From contig NZ_JBHUOR010000023.1 of assembly GCF_042686175.1 (NCBI RefSeq), forward strand, positions 62,001 through 126,000: a DNA stretch of 64,000 nucleotides, written 5' to 3'. This document shows, piece by piece, positions 52,061 through 60,171 of this stretch. The translations under genes were made by a program, and so were the position numbers. The stretch is from Kurthia populi. GTDB taxonomy: Bacteria > Bacillota > Bacilli > Bacillales_A > Planococcaceae. The stretch's first letter is position 1, and every line of letters begins with the position of its first letter. The notes beneath the pieces are model-generated. The model searched no databases. It saw only the letters and a list, made by a program, of their open reading frames with translations, and was not told the origin of the DNA.

Positions 52061-52615
52061 TTATAATGCCGCGGTTACGACGCGTTTAATATCTTCATAC
52101 ACCCATGACCAGCATTGTGATTCGGCGATGTATTTTTGTTGAAGGCCACCGTATAGCGCTTTTTCAGCTGCTGCATAGTCTTCGTCTTCTTTTGGCGGAA
52201 GCTCAGCGCGACCATTCACGACTAATAATTGAAGCTCTGGTGCACGAGGACCCCATTTTGCGACAACCTCGCCAGCTTCATTTAATACTAAATAAATCGG
52301 AATCGCACGGCCACCATTTGTTAAATAGTTGTCGATTAAATCGGTATCTGCATCACGGAAAGCGGCGCGCATTTCGATACCAGCGGCCTCCGCAATTTTT
52401 AGCATGATCGGGTTGTTTAGCATCGCATCGCCGCACCAGTTTTCAGTGATTGCTAAAATTTTATGACCTGCTAAACGCTCCGCAAAGCCGTCATTCGGTA
52501 CGTCGAACTGGTTATAAATTTTTTCAGTGCCTTCCTTTAAAAAAGGTACGTCCATTTGTGCAATATAGTCGTGCATTGGTAGTGCTTCGTCAAAATATTG
52601 TTGTTCAGTTTTCAT
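52061..52615 (-). CDS. Thioredoxin-fold family protein
   Basis: 184-residue cytoplasmic protein of the Bacillales thioredoxin-like family with ENWCGDAMLNNPIML near residues 59-73. The second Cys of the classic CxxC is replaced by Ala (WCGDA), so a normal disulfide cycle is not possible; a monothiol or binding role is more likely. The downstream RAIPIYLVLNEAGEVVAKWGPR keeps the cis-Pro region of the fold. An upstream extension of 22 codons is rejected because GGGAGG lies just before the ATG used. Confidence 0.75.
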   Translation of the reverse strand: MKTEQQYFDEALPMHDYIAQMDVPFLKEGTEKIYNQFDVPNDGFAERLAGHKILAITENWCGDAMLNNPIMLKIAEAAGIEMRAAFRDADTDLIDNYLTNGGRAIPIYLVLNEAGEVVAKWGPRAPELQLLVVNGRAELPPKEDEDYAAAEKALYGGLQQKYIAESQCWSWVYEDIKRVVTAAL

Positions 52616-52729
52616 GATAATTCCTCCCTTTTTCTTTATTGTGCCTGATAGCTGGGAACTTTTACAACTAGAAAACCTCAAGAACTAGACGATATGTAGA
52701 GTAGTGAGAATGAAAGAAGGTATAGGAAT

Positions 52730-54256
52730 ATGAAAACATGGTTGCTCGCACTTAGTATGATGATCGGCTGCTTTTTATTTTTAGAAATGCCGGCCGATGC
52801 CACCGAGAAAAAAACAAATCAAATTGCACAGCTGACGAGCAGCAAGGTGTATATTTACAAAAAAGCAGATGCGAAGGCATCAAAATCAAAGGCGGGGAGT
52901 CGCGCAAATCACTCGTATTATGTGCGCCGCGTGGACGGTACATTTTACCGTATCGAGCAGGGTTCTAAAACGATTGGCTGGGTTAAAAAAAGTAATCTAA
53001 AGCTGTATAACCGAAAAACGATTTCGGCGAAAAAGGACGTCAAATACATTATTGGCCTACAGAAGGCATATGCCATGCCACTCGCGCGTGACACAGAGGT
53101 AGTCTACGATTTGTCACAGTACGTCGCCAAAAAAATCACGATGGTCCAGTACGAAACCATTGGCACCGAAAATTGGTATAAAGGAAAAATGGGCGGTAAA
53201 TACGTCTGGTTCCCAGAAGATTCGGTGACGATGTACGGCTATGCTGCGATGAATTTACATAAGGCATCCTCCATTTCAGCGAAGGAGATGCGCGCCTTTT
53301 TACTGACGAAGGGCAAGACGCCAGACAATATTTTGTATAAGCTGGCACCATCTTTTATTGAGGCACAAAAGGATACCGGCATTAACGCGCAGTTTATGTT
53401 TGCGCATGCCATTTTAGAAACAGGCTGGGGAAGCTCGGTCATTGCACAATATAAAAATAACTTCTTTGGCTACCAGGCGTATGATTCATGCCCGGTGACG
53501 TGTGCGATGTATTTTCCAAGTGGCACAAAGGGCTTAGATTACTACGCCTATAAAATCCATACGAATTATTTAGCGGAAAATGGCCTTTATTATAACGGTC
53601 CGTCTGCGCTCGCGATGAATGTACGCTATGCTTCAGACCGCGCCTGGGCTCAAAAAATCGCCAATCTTATGGAGCAAATGAAACCGTATAATGCTACTGA
53701 ATATAAAAAGAAAAAAGCGGTGGCGATGACCCTTGCAGCGCCGAAGAACTATGCGCATATTATACCTGAGAAAAAGGAGCAGCCTGTGCATTTTAAAGCG
53801 ATGCCAACGAATATGACCGCGACAACGAAGGAAATGACAACTGTCTATGCGCTGCCATACACGTACGCGCGCACACTTGGCACGTATGCGGCGAAAAAGA
53901 AAATCAAGCTCACAGCCTATCATAGTGATGTGCGCGATGTGGCGATTAGCACGACGAAAATGGCGCGCTGGTACCGCATTGACTATGACGGGACACAGGG
54001 CTGGGTGCGCAGTGATCATCTCACAACCAAAACACTTGGCTTTATTACCGAGACGACGACCGCGCATTCAAATGCTGGCTCAAACTATTCGACCGTCTCG
54101 AATGCACTCGCCTATTCACCGATTCAATTTGTGCTAAAGGACAATAAAAAGGTCACTAAAAGCGATAGTGCCAAGGCGAAATGGTATAAAGTGTACTTAA
54201 CTTCAGCACCGAAAAAAGCGGTGTGGGTGAAATCAAACTATATTAAAACGTATTAA
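52730..54256 (+). CDS. Secreted N-acetylglucosaminidase with GW/SH3-like domains (1)
   Basis: 508-residue secreted autolysin. Signal peptide about 1-24 (WLLALSMMIGCFLFL core, cleavage after DA). Two SH3/GW-like modules (about 32-92 and 100-168) precede a glucosaminidase domain (about 180-325) with the catalytic Glu230 in AHAILETGWGSS and the NNFFGYQAYDSC loop. A C-terminal pair of SH3-like repeats follows (about 350-508). The enzyme would cut GlcNAc-MurNAc bonds in peptidoglycan. Paralogous to the gene at 54.6 kb, which is about twice as long. Confidence 0.85.
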   Translation: MKTWLLALSMMIGCFLFLEMPADATEKKTNQIAQLTSSKVYIYKKADAKASKSKAGSRANHSYYVRRVDGTFYRIEQGSKTIGWVKKSNLKLYNRKTISAKKDVKYIIGLQKAYAMPLARDTEVVYDLSQYVAKKITMVQYETIGTENWYKGKMGGKYVWFPEDSVTMYGYAAMNLHKASSISAKEMRAFLLTKGKTPDNILYKLAPSFIEAQKDTGINAQFMFAHAILETGWGSSVIAQYKNNFFGYQAYDSCPVTCAMYFPSGTKGLDYYAYKIHTNYLAENGLYYNGPSALAMNVRYASDRAWAQKIANLMEQMKPYNATEYKKKKAVAMTLAAPKNYAHIIPEKKEQPVHFKAMPTNMTATTKEMTTVYALPYTYARTLGTYAAKKKIKLTAYHSDVRDVAISTTKMARWYRIDYDGTQGWVRSDHLTTKTLGFITETTTAHSNAGSNYSTVSNALAYSPIQFVLKDNKKVTKSDSAKAKWYKVYLTSAPKKAVWVKSNYIKTY

Positions 54257-54265
54257 TGCGGAGAC

Positions 54266-54294
54266 AAAAAACGTGCGACTAGCACGTTTTTTTG
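54266..54294 (+). terminator. Terminator after the first glucosaminidase
   Basis: AAAAAACGTGC-GACTA-GCACGTTTTTTT hairpin with T run. Confidence 0.92.
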
Positions 54295-54473
54295 TGCAAA
54301 ATCGCCCCTCAGAGACCGAAAAACGACCCGAAATTGCGTTTTTTAGGAGGGCTTGCGATTCGTTTCATCGTATATATCATGCATTTTTAGTAATAAGTGA
54401 CAGCTTTTATCATAGAGTTGTTACATGGCGCATATTATCAAATAAGCGCTGTGTCCAAACCCCACTTTTGGCG

Positions 54474-54500
54474 TTTTCGTTTTGTAGCGCAAAACGAAAA
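54474..54500. promoter_or_regulatory. Perfect inverted repeat upstream of second glucosaminidase
   Basis: TTTTCGTTTTG-TAGCG-CAAAACGAAAA, 11-bp perfect arms, about 100 bases before the gene and without a T run. An extended -10 candidate TGGTATAGT follows at 54558-54566, so the repeat is placed like an upstream operator. The rest of 54295-54600 has no supported gene. Confidence 0.5.
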
Positions 54501-54600
54501 TGTGTAAACAATTCCAATGATTTAACTAATATTGGTACACAAATAAATCATTTAGCATGGTATAGTGAAAGTAGATAAGTAAATGGAAGGTGGAAGTTTG

Positions 54601-57600
54601 ATGAGAAATTATTTAAAACCGGCTGCGGCAACCTGTCTTGCGGCAACACTGATGACAGGTCCGCTAACATCGCCTTTACTGGCACAGGCAGCGACAGAGC
54701 AGGCTACAACGACAAAGGTGAGCTTTATCGCGCAGGCAAAATCTGCGAAGACACCAATCTATGACAAGGCTGGTGACAAAAAGGTAAAGACGCTTGCAGG
54801 GACAGCCTATACGAATGAAATGTTTTATGTGCGCACAAAAACGGTTGTAGCGGGCACGACGTATTATCAAATTACCCGTAGTGCATCGGATGCGGCGACA
54901 GCGATTGGCTGGGTGAAGGAGAAGAGTCTGAAGCTAGCTGCATTTAGCTATATGAAAAATGATGCCACCGCAAAAACATTAAATGGCACAGGCATCGCCT
55001 ATACGCGACCAGGTGGCCAGGCACGTAATATGATGTTCAAAAATTTAAGTGCCTATAAAAATAAAACCTTTACGCCACAGTCTACCGCAAAAGTGGGCAA
55101 TGAAATATGGTATTTAGGTAAGGTCGATACATATACAGTATGGATTAAAGCAGCGAGTGTGGGGACTGTCGAAGCATCGAAGCCAGAGGACAAGCCGGCT
55201 GTGAAGGCAGAGGCAGTGAGCTATGTGGCCAATGCGAAATCAGCGAAGACACCGATTTATAAAGAAGCGGGCGACAAAAAATCTTTGATGCTTGCGGGTA
55301 CGACCTATACGAATGAAACGTTTTACGTGTATCAAAAAAAGGTCATCAATGATATGGCCTATTTTGAAATTACACGTAAAAAAGACGGCGAGGCAATTGG
55401 CTGGGTGAAGGAAAAGAGCCTGAAGCTACAAACGCTTAAAATCATGCCAAATAGTACGAAAACCTTCTATATAAAGGGTACAGGTAAGGGCTATACACGA
55501 CCAGCCGGCGCCTCGCGTAATGTGCTGTACAAATCACTAGCAGCTTATAAAGACACATCATTTAAGCCAACCTCAAAGGTGAAAGTTGGTACGAAAAACT
55601 GGTATACAGCAAAAATTGGCGGCAATACAGTTTGGCTGAAGTCGAGTGATATCACAACGAAAAAGCCTGTGCCACCTACACCGGAGGAGCCGGATACGGT
55701 CGTTATTGTGGAGGAAGCCATTGAGGCAGTCGCAAGCATTACGAAAAGTACCGCAAAGGCCATCCCTTCATTAAAGCAGCCAACGAAAACCGTCGCCATT
55801 GATGCGGAAGATATCAATGTGACGCAGTTTATCGACAAAAAGGCGACGATTGATGATGCGGTGTACTATGAATTTGCGGATATTGGCTTTGTGGCAGAAG
55901 CGGATGTTAAAGTCGCAAGCTACACGAATGAGCAGAACCTAAACGATACACGCACATTCAAGGGGACAGGGCGTGGCTATTCAGTACCAGGTGCGAGCCG
56001 AGCAGGTGAAGCGGTGCTATCCACACTTTCGGCACTTGCCAATACAGACTTTAAAGTTGAGCGTTCGGCACTCGTAGATGGCAAGCTGTGGTATTACGGC
56101 AGTACCGTCAATGACGTAGACATCTGGACAGCTGCGACAAATACGACCGAAAAAAAAGCGCCAGAGCCCGTGAAGCCAACGTATACGAATGTAAATTTAC
56201 AGGCGAGTATCGTTAGTGGCACCGTACCGATTTATGCGGATGTTGAAAATCTTGCGAGCGTACGCAATTTATCAGCCGCAGAAAAGGCACAGCGCTATGC
56301 GGCACTACGCAAGGCAGTGACAGCGGACGGGGCCGTATATTATGAACTGAGCTATAATGGCGAGGTGAGCGGCTGGGTTTCGGACAAGTATTTAACACTT
56401 GAGGAGGAGCCGACTGCCGAGGTAGCCTCGCTCTTTCTAACAGGACAGGGGAAGGCTTATAGTGAAGCGGATAATAAGGGCACGGTCATCTATAGCTCGC
56501 TTGATGCGTACCGTACAGAGGGGTTTATTCCAAAAACGTCCCGCACGATAAATAATGTCATCTATTATAACGGTACACTGGGCGGCAAGGCGGTATGGAT
56601 TTCTTCTGCTCATTTAGCCAATCCCTTTTACGTCGAAAATCTACGGAAAACATCTACGATTACAAAGGCTGAAATGGAAGCCTATTTAGTAAAGAAAAAA
56701 GGGACAGCTATTCAATCGAATGCACTGTATAAAGCCATTCCGACGTTTTTAGCGGTGCAGGAGAAATACGGCATCAATGCGCAGTTTATGCTGGCGCATG
56801 CGATTTGGGAGACGGGCTGGGGTAGCTCGGAAATTCTGTATTATAAAAATAATGCCTTTGGCTACCAAGCCTATGACTCATGCGCAAAGACATGCGCCAT
56901 TTACTTCCCGACGATGAATGACGGCGTCGAATACTATGCCGATCAAATCTATCATAAATATTTAAAAGACGGCGCCATTTACAATAATGGCACAACGCCA
57001 GCTGGCATGAACGTCAAATACGCGACCGATAAAAACTGGGGTGGCAGCATCGCGCGCTTAATGAATGAAATGAAGGCCTATGACCGCACGTATTACGACA
57101 AAAAGGCCGCGTCAACGAATGAACCGGCGCGCATTACTGCACAGTATGATCATATTATTCCGGCGAGTCAGCCACAGCCCGCATCATTCCGTACGATTAC
57201 CGGCACAGCAACTGTGACGACAGCAACGAAGCTGTATAATATGCCATATGTCAATTCCACACGTGAAATGGCGACCGCTAAAGTAGGGGATACGCTGAAT
57301 ATCGTCGCGTATCACGAGGATGTGCGTGATACGAATGCATCGCGCTGGTTCCGCATTGATTATAACGGCATGCAGGCGTGGGTGCAGTCAGCAAATCTAT
57401 CCATTCCGAGCATTGCATCGGCGGTGAAGGACAATACCGTTATTTGGAGCGAAGCGGGTACGCCAGCAGCACTGTCAATTGGTATATTAAGTAAAAATAC
57501 ACATATCAATATCATTTTAGATGAAAATGGCAAGGTGATTAAATCAAAAGATACATCTGGTGCGAGTTATATCAGTGTACAAGTGCCTAATTCTACAAAA

Positions 57601-57639
57601 GTTGGCTGGATTAAAGAAACAGAGCTACGCCTTTTCTAA
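54601..57639 (+). CDS. Secreted N-acetylglucosaminidase with GW/SH3-like repeats (2)
   Basis: 1012-residue secreted protein. Signal peptide about 1-34, cleaved after an AQA motif. Eight alternating SH3/GW-like modules follow in A-B pairs (about 37-675): A modules have SAKTPIY...TNE-FYV...IGWVKEKSLKL; B modules have GTG--YTRPGG--RN...WY-GK...VW. Pairs 3 and 4 are more degenerate. The glucosaminidase domain (about 685-830) has catalytic Glu737 in AHAIWETGWGSS and NNAFGYQAYDSC. A final pair of SH3-like modules ends the protein. The upstream in-frame ATG overlaps the binding site GGAAGGTGG, so the second ATG is the start. Confidence 0.87.
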   Translation: MRNYLKPAAATCLAATLMTGPLTSPLLAQAATEQATTTKVSFIAQAKSAKTPIYDKAGDKKVKTLAGTAYTNEMFYVRTKTVVAGTTYYQITRSASDAATAIGWVKEKSLKLAAFSYMKNDATAKTLNGTGIAYTRPGGQARNMMFKNLSAYKNKTFTPQSTAKVGNEIWYLGKVDTYTVWIKAASVGTVEASKPEDKPAVKAEAVSYVANAKSAKTPIYKEAGDKKSLMLAGTTYTNETFYVYQKKVINDMAYFEITRKKDGEAIGWVKEKSLKLQTLKIMPNSTKTFYIKGTGKGYTRPAGASRNVLYKSLAAYKDTSFKPTSKVKVGTKNWYTAKIGGNTVWLKSSDITTKKPVPPTPEEPDTVVIVEEAIEAVASITKSTAKAIPSLKQPTKTVAIDAEDINVTQFIDKKATIDDAVYYEFADIGFVAEADVKVASYTNEQNLNDTRTFKGTGRGYSVPGASRAGEAVLSTLSALANTDFKVERSALVDGKLWYYGSTVNDVDIWTAATNTTEKKAPEPVKPTYTNVNLQASIVSGTVPIYADVENLASVRNLSAAEKAQRYAALRKAVTADGAVYYELSYNGEVSGWVSDKYLTLEEEPTAEVASLFLTGQGKAYSEADNKGTVIYSSLDAYRTEGFIPKTSRTINNVIYYNGTLGGKAVWISSAHLANPFYVENLRKTSTITKAEMEAYLVKKKGTAIQSNALYKAIPTFLAVQEKYGINAQFMLAHAIWETGWGSSEILYYKNNAFGYQAYDSCAKTCAIYFPTMNDGVEYYADQIYHKYLKDGAIYNNGTTPAGMNVKYATDKNWGGSIARLMNEMKAYDRTYYDKKAASTNEPARITAQYDHIIPASQPQPASFRTITGTATVTTATKLYNMPYVNSTREMATAKVGDTLNIVAYHEDVRDTNASRWFRIDYNGMQAWVQSANLSIPSIASAVKDNTVIWSEAGTPAALSIGILSKNTHINIILDENGKVIKSKDTSGASYISVQVPNSTKVGWIKETELRLF

Positions 57640-57652
57640 AAAAACGCTTAAA

Positions 57653-57686
57653 AGAGATGTACGAGCAATCGTACATCTCTTTTTTT
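57653..57686 (+). terminator. Terminator after the second glucosaminidase
   Basis: AGAGATGTACGA-GCAA-TCGTACATCTCT perfect stem and seven T. The following 57687-57999 is AT-rich, with no gene and no good promoter match. Confidence 0.93.
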
Positions 57687-57999
57687 ATTCCTATATCATA
57701 AGACTTAAAAAACGAGAATATATAAACTTAAAAGTAAAATTAAGTATAGATATACACTGTATTAGTAAATACCTAAAAATGGTAAAACTCGCTGTAAAGG
57801 TCTAAAGATATGCAATGAAGGCGAAGTAAAATAGTTCCTAAGACCTTTTATATTGTCCAATATATGTGATGTCGGGTAGAGCTAAAGTATATATTGATAT
57901 CAAAAACGGTTCTAATCATCTATGAAACGTAGGACTAAATTAAGTATCAAAATGATATATTAAAACGCAGAGAGAAAAAATAAAGGTGGTAAAGAGAAG

Positions 58000-59547
58000 A
58001 TGAAAAAATCTTGGAAGATAGTAGCGGCCATGGGGATGGCTACAACAATCATGACAGCACCAATGACAATAAACGGAACGAAAGACGTGCAGGTGGCGCA
58101 GGCAGCGACAAAAACGACAGCGATTACCTACATGGGACAAATTGATAATCCAAAAACGGCTATTTATGACGCGCCTGCCGGCAATAAATTCGATACAGTC
58201 GATACATTGTATTCAAAAAACAGCTTTTATGTGCATAAAAAGGCTGTCGTCAATGGCGTGACGTACTACCGTATTTCACGAAATGAGAACCCAACATTCG
58301 GTGCCATCGGCTGGGTGAAGGCCTCAACAATTAACGTAAAAAAAATGACGGAGCAAAAAAATGTCGTTAAAGCACACCCAATGAACGGGAAAGGCAATGC
58401 CTATTCCCGTCCAGATGGTGGCGAACGGAATAGTTGGCATTCATTAAAAGACTATAAAAATCGTCAATTTTATCCGCAGCGTACAGTAAAAGTAAGCACA
58501 GCGATATGGTATTACGGAAAAGTAGGCGCGCGTAATGTATGGATTTCAGCGGATAGCCTATCAGAAAAGGTCGATACAGCTGGTGCCACAACAGAGGCGA
58601 CGAATGTCAGCTATATGGGGATGCTGCATAGCACAGCAAATGTGATCTACAAAACAGCTGGCGGCGCAAAGCTACAAACGGCCGGTACTCTGTATACAGA
58701 AAATAATTTCTACGTACATCAAAAGAAAATCGTCAATGGTGTGACGTATTACCGCATCTCACGTAATGAGCGCGCGAGCAGTGAAGCAGTTGGCTGGGTG
58801 AAATCCGCTGCGATTGAGCTTGCTTCATTAAAGGCACATGCGAATGTGACGGAAAACTTCAAGCTAACAGGGAAAGGCAATGCCTATTCACGCCCAGCAG
58901 GTGGCGAGCGCAACATCTGGCATTCACTAAAAACTTATAAAAATACAAACTTCCGTGCGAAAGAAACCGTCGAAGTAAACGGTGAGCTTTGGTACTACGG
59001 TACAGTTGGCGTACGCAATGTCTGGGTATCTGCAGCTAGTGTGACCGATTCAATCACGCAAACGGGCAATACAGCGACTACTAAAACAACCGCTGTTAGC
59101 TATGTAGGACAAGCGAAATCGGCGAAGACACCTATCTTCCGCGTTGCCGGGAAATCAAGTACCAAATTTTTAGCAGGTAAAAGCTATACAAATGAAACGT
59201 TCTATATATATAAGAAGAATGTCGTAAAAAATACGACCTATTACGAAATTCGCCGCAGCCAATCAGGTGATATCATTGGCTGGGTAAAAGATAAGAGCCT
59301 AACCAAGCAAACGCTGAAGTTCACGATCAATACGAAGGACAGCTTTACAATTGACGGGACAGGGAAGGGCTATACACGACCAAACGGGAAATCACGCAAT
59401 ATCCTGTACACAACGATGAAGCCCTTCGCAGGTGATACGTTCAAGCCAACATCAACAGCCATTATTGGCAACGACACATGGTATGTTGGACAGCTTGGCA
59501 CAAAAACAGGCTGGGTAAAAGCCTCACAAGTAACAAAAACAAAGTAA
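58000..59547 (+). CDS. Secreted GW/SH3-repeat protein without catalytic domain
   Basis: 515-residue secreted protein: signal peptide about 1-37 (cleavage after AQA), then three A-B module pairs (about 40-192, 200-350, 355-515) and nothing else. Modules match those of the two neighbouring glucosaminidases, with YMGQIDNPKTAIYDA / IGWVKASTINV in A and GNAYSRPDGGERN / WYYGKVGARNVW in B. Pair 3 is closest to the pairs of the 54.6 kb protein, pairs 1 and 2 to each other. GW modules bind lipoteichoic or wall teichoic acids in other bacteria. Binding site AAAGGTGG lies about 11 bases before the ATG. Confidence 0.83.
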   Translation: MKKSWKIVAAMGMATTIMTAPMTINGTKDVQVAQAATKTTAITYMGQIDNPKTAIYDAPAGNKFDTVDTLYSKNSFYVHKKAVVNGVTYYRISRNENPTFGAIGWVKASTINVKKMTEQKNVVKAHPMNGKGNAYSRPDGGERNSWHSLKDYKNRQFYPQRTVKVSTAIWYYGKVGARNVWISADSLSEKVDTAGATTEATNVSYMGMLHSTANVIYKTAGGAKLQTAGTLYTENNFYVHQKKIVNGVTYYRISRNERASSEAVGWVKSAAIELASLKAHANVTENFKLTGKGNAYSRPAGGERNIWHSLKTYKNTNFRAKETVEVNGELWYYGTVGVRNVWVSAASVTDSITQTGNTATTKTTAVSYVGQAKSAKTPIFRVAGKSSTKFLAGKSYTNETFYIYKKNVVKNTTYYEIRRSQSGDIIGWVKDKSLTKQTLKFTINTKDSFTIDGTGKGYTRPNGKSRNILYTTMKPFAGDTFKPTSTAIIGNDTWYVGQLGTKTGWVKASQVTKTK

Positions 59548-59554
59548 GCGATTT

Positions 59555-59592
59555 AAAAGCATCTCCCTGTGTAAATAGGGGGATGCTTTTTT
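59555..59592 (+). terminator. Terminator after the GW-repeat protein
   Basis: AAAAGCATC-TCCC / GGG-GATGCTTTT hairpin with one mismatch, followed by T run. Confidence 0.88.
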
Positions 59593-60171
59593 GTGATTTT
59601 AGGTAGCAAGAAAGTCCCTGAATGCGATTTACTAGGTAAATCGCCTGATTCGACAAAATCCGATAGATGCGAATATTCTTATAAATAATGGAATAGGTAG
59701 TTGATTAGAATGTAATAATTAGAACATTACACTAGTAATAAATGTTAAAATATGTAAAAGAATGTTGATATTAACCAAAAGAAATTCACTATATAATAGG
59801 AAGAAATGCCATATCGATTGGTGGTCATTTATAGATCGATTGTTACAAAATCATAGAAATCACTTAAAATAGACAATTCTGTGACATGAAAGGACTTAAA
59901 AACAATACTTTGGAATTAAACAATCATATTTAATATCACTTTTATGATGAAAATAATAAGTATCTATTCTATACAAGGTTTATAAGAGTAAGAATTTGAT
60001 TTTGTTATTAATATAGTGATATCTTCCTTGTTAAGTAGAATTATTTGGTAGAAAAAAAGGTGGAAATTCTCCTACGATTGGACGATAATTAGGCTAAGCA
60101 TGATTAGTTGATACACTTTTCGCAGGAAGCGAGATGACTAATCATATCTAATTAAGGGAGGATTTTCATTC
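59593..60171 (+). promoter_or_regulatory. Long untranslated leader of the S-layer-like gene
   Basis: About 580 bases with no gene, unusually long for this window. A possible promoter is TTGATA (59765-59770) with TATATA/TATAAT near 59790-59797 (spacing 19-21, not ideal). Close to the gene is an inverted repeat ATGATTAGT (60100-60108) / ACTAATCAT (60137-60145) enclosing TTTTCGCAGGAAGCGA. The ribosome binding site GGGAGG precedes the ATG. Long structured leaders stabilise S-layer mRNAs in other bacteria. Confidence 0.5.

Noticed and set aside
53633..54067. 144-residue minus-strand frame inside the first glucosaminidase
   Set aside because: Very His/Arg/Cys-rich and fully antisense to a supported gene.
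54273..54578. 101-residue plus-strand frame before the second glucosaminidase
   Set aside because: It starts inside a terminator, has no ribosome binding site, and is rich in Phe, Cys and His.
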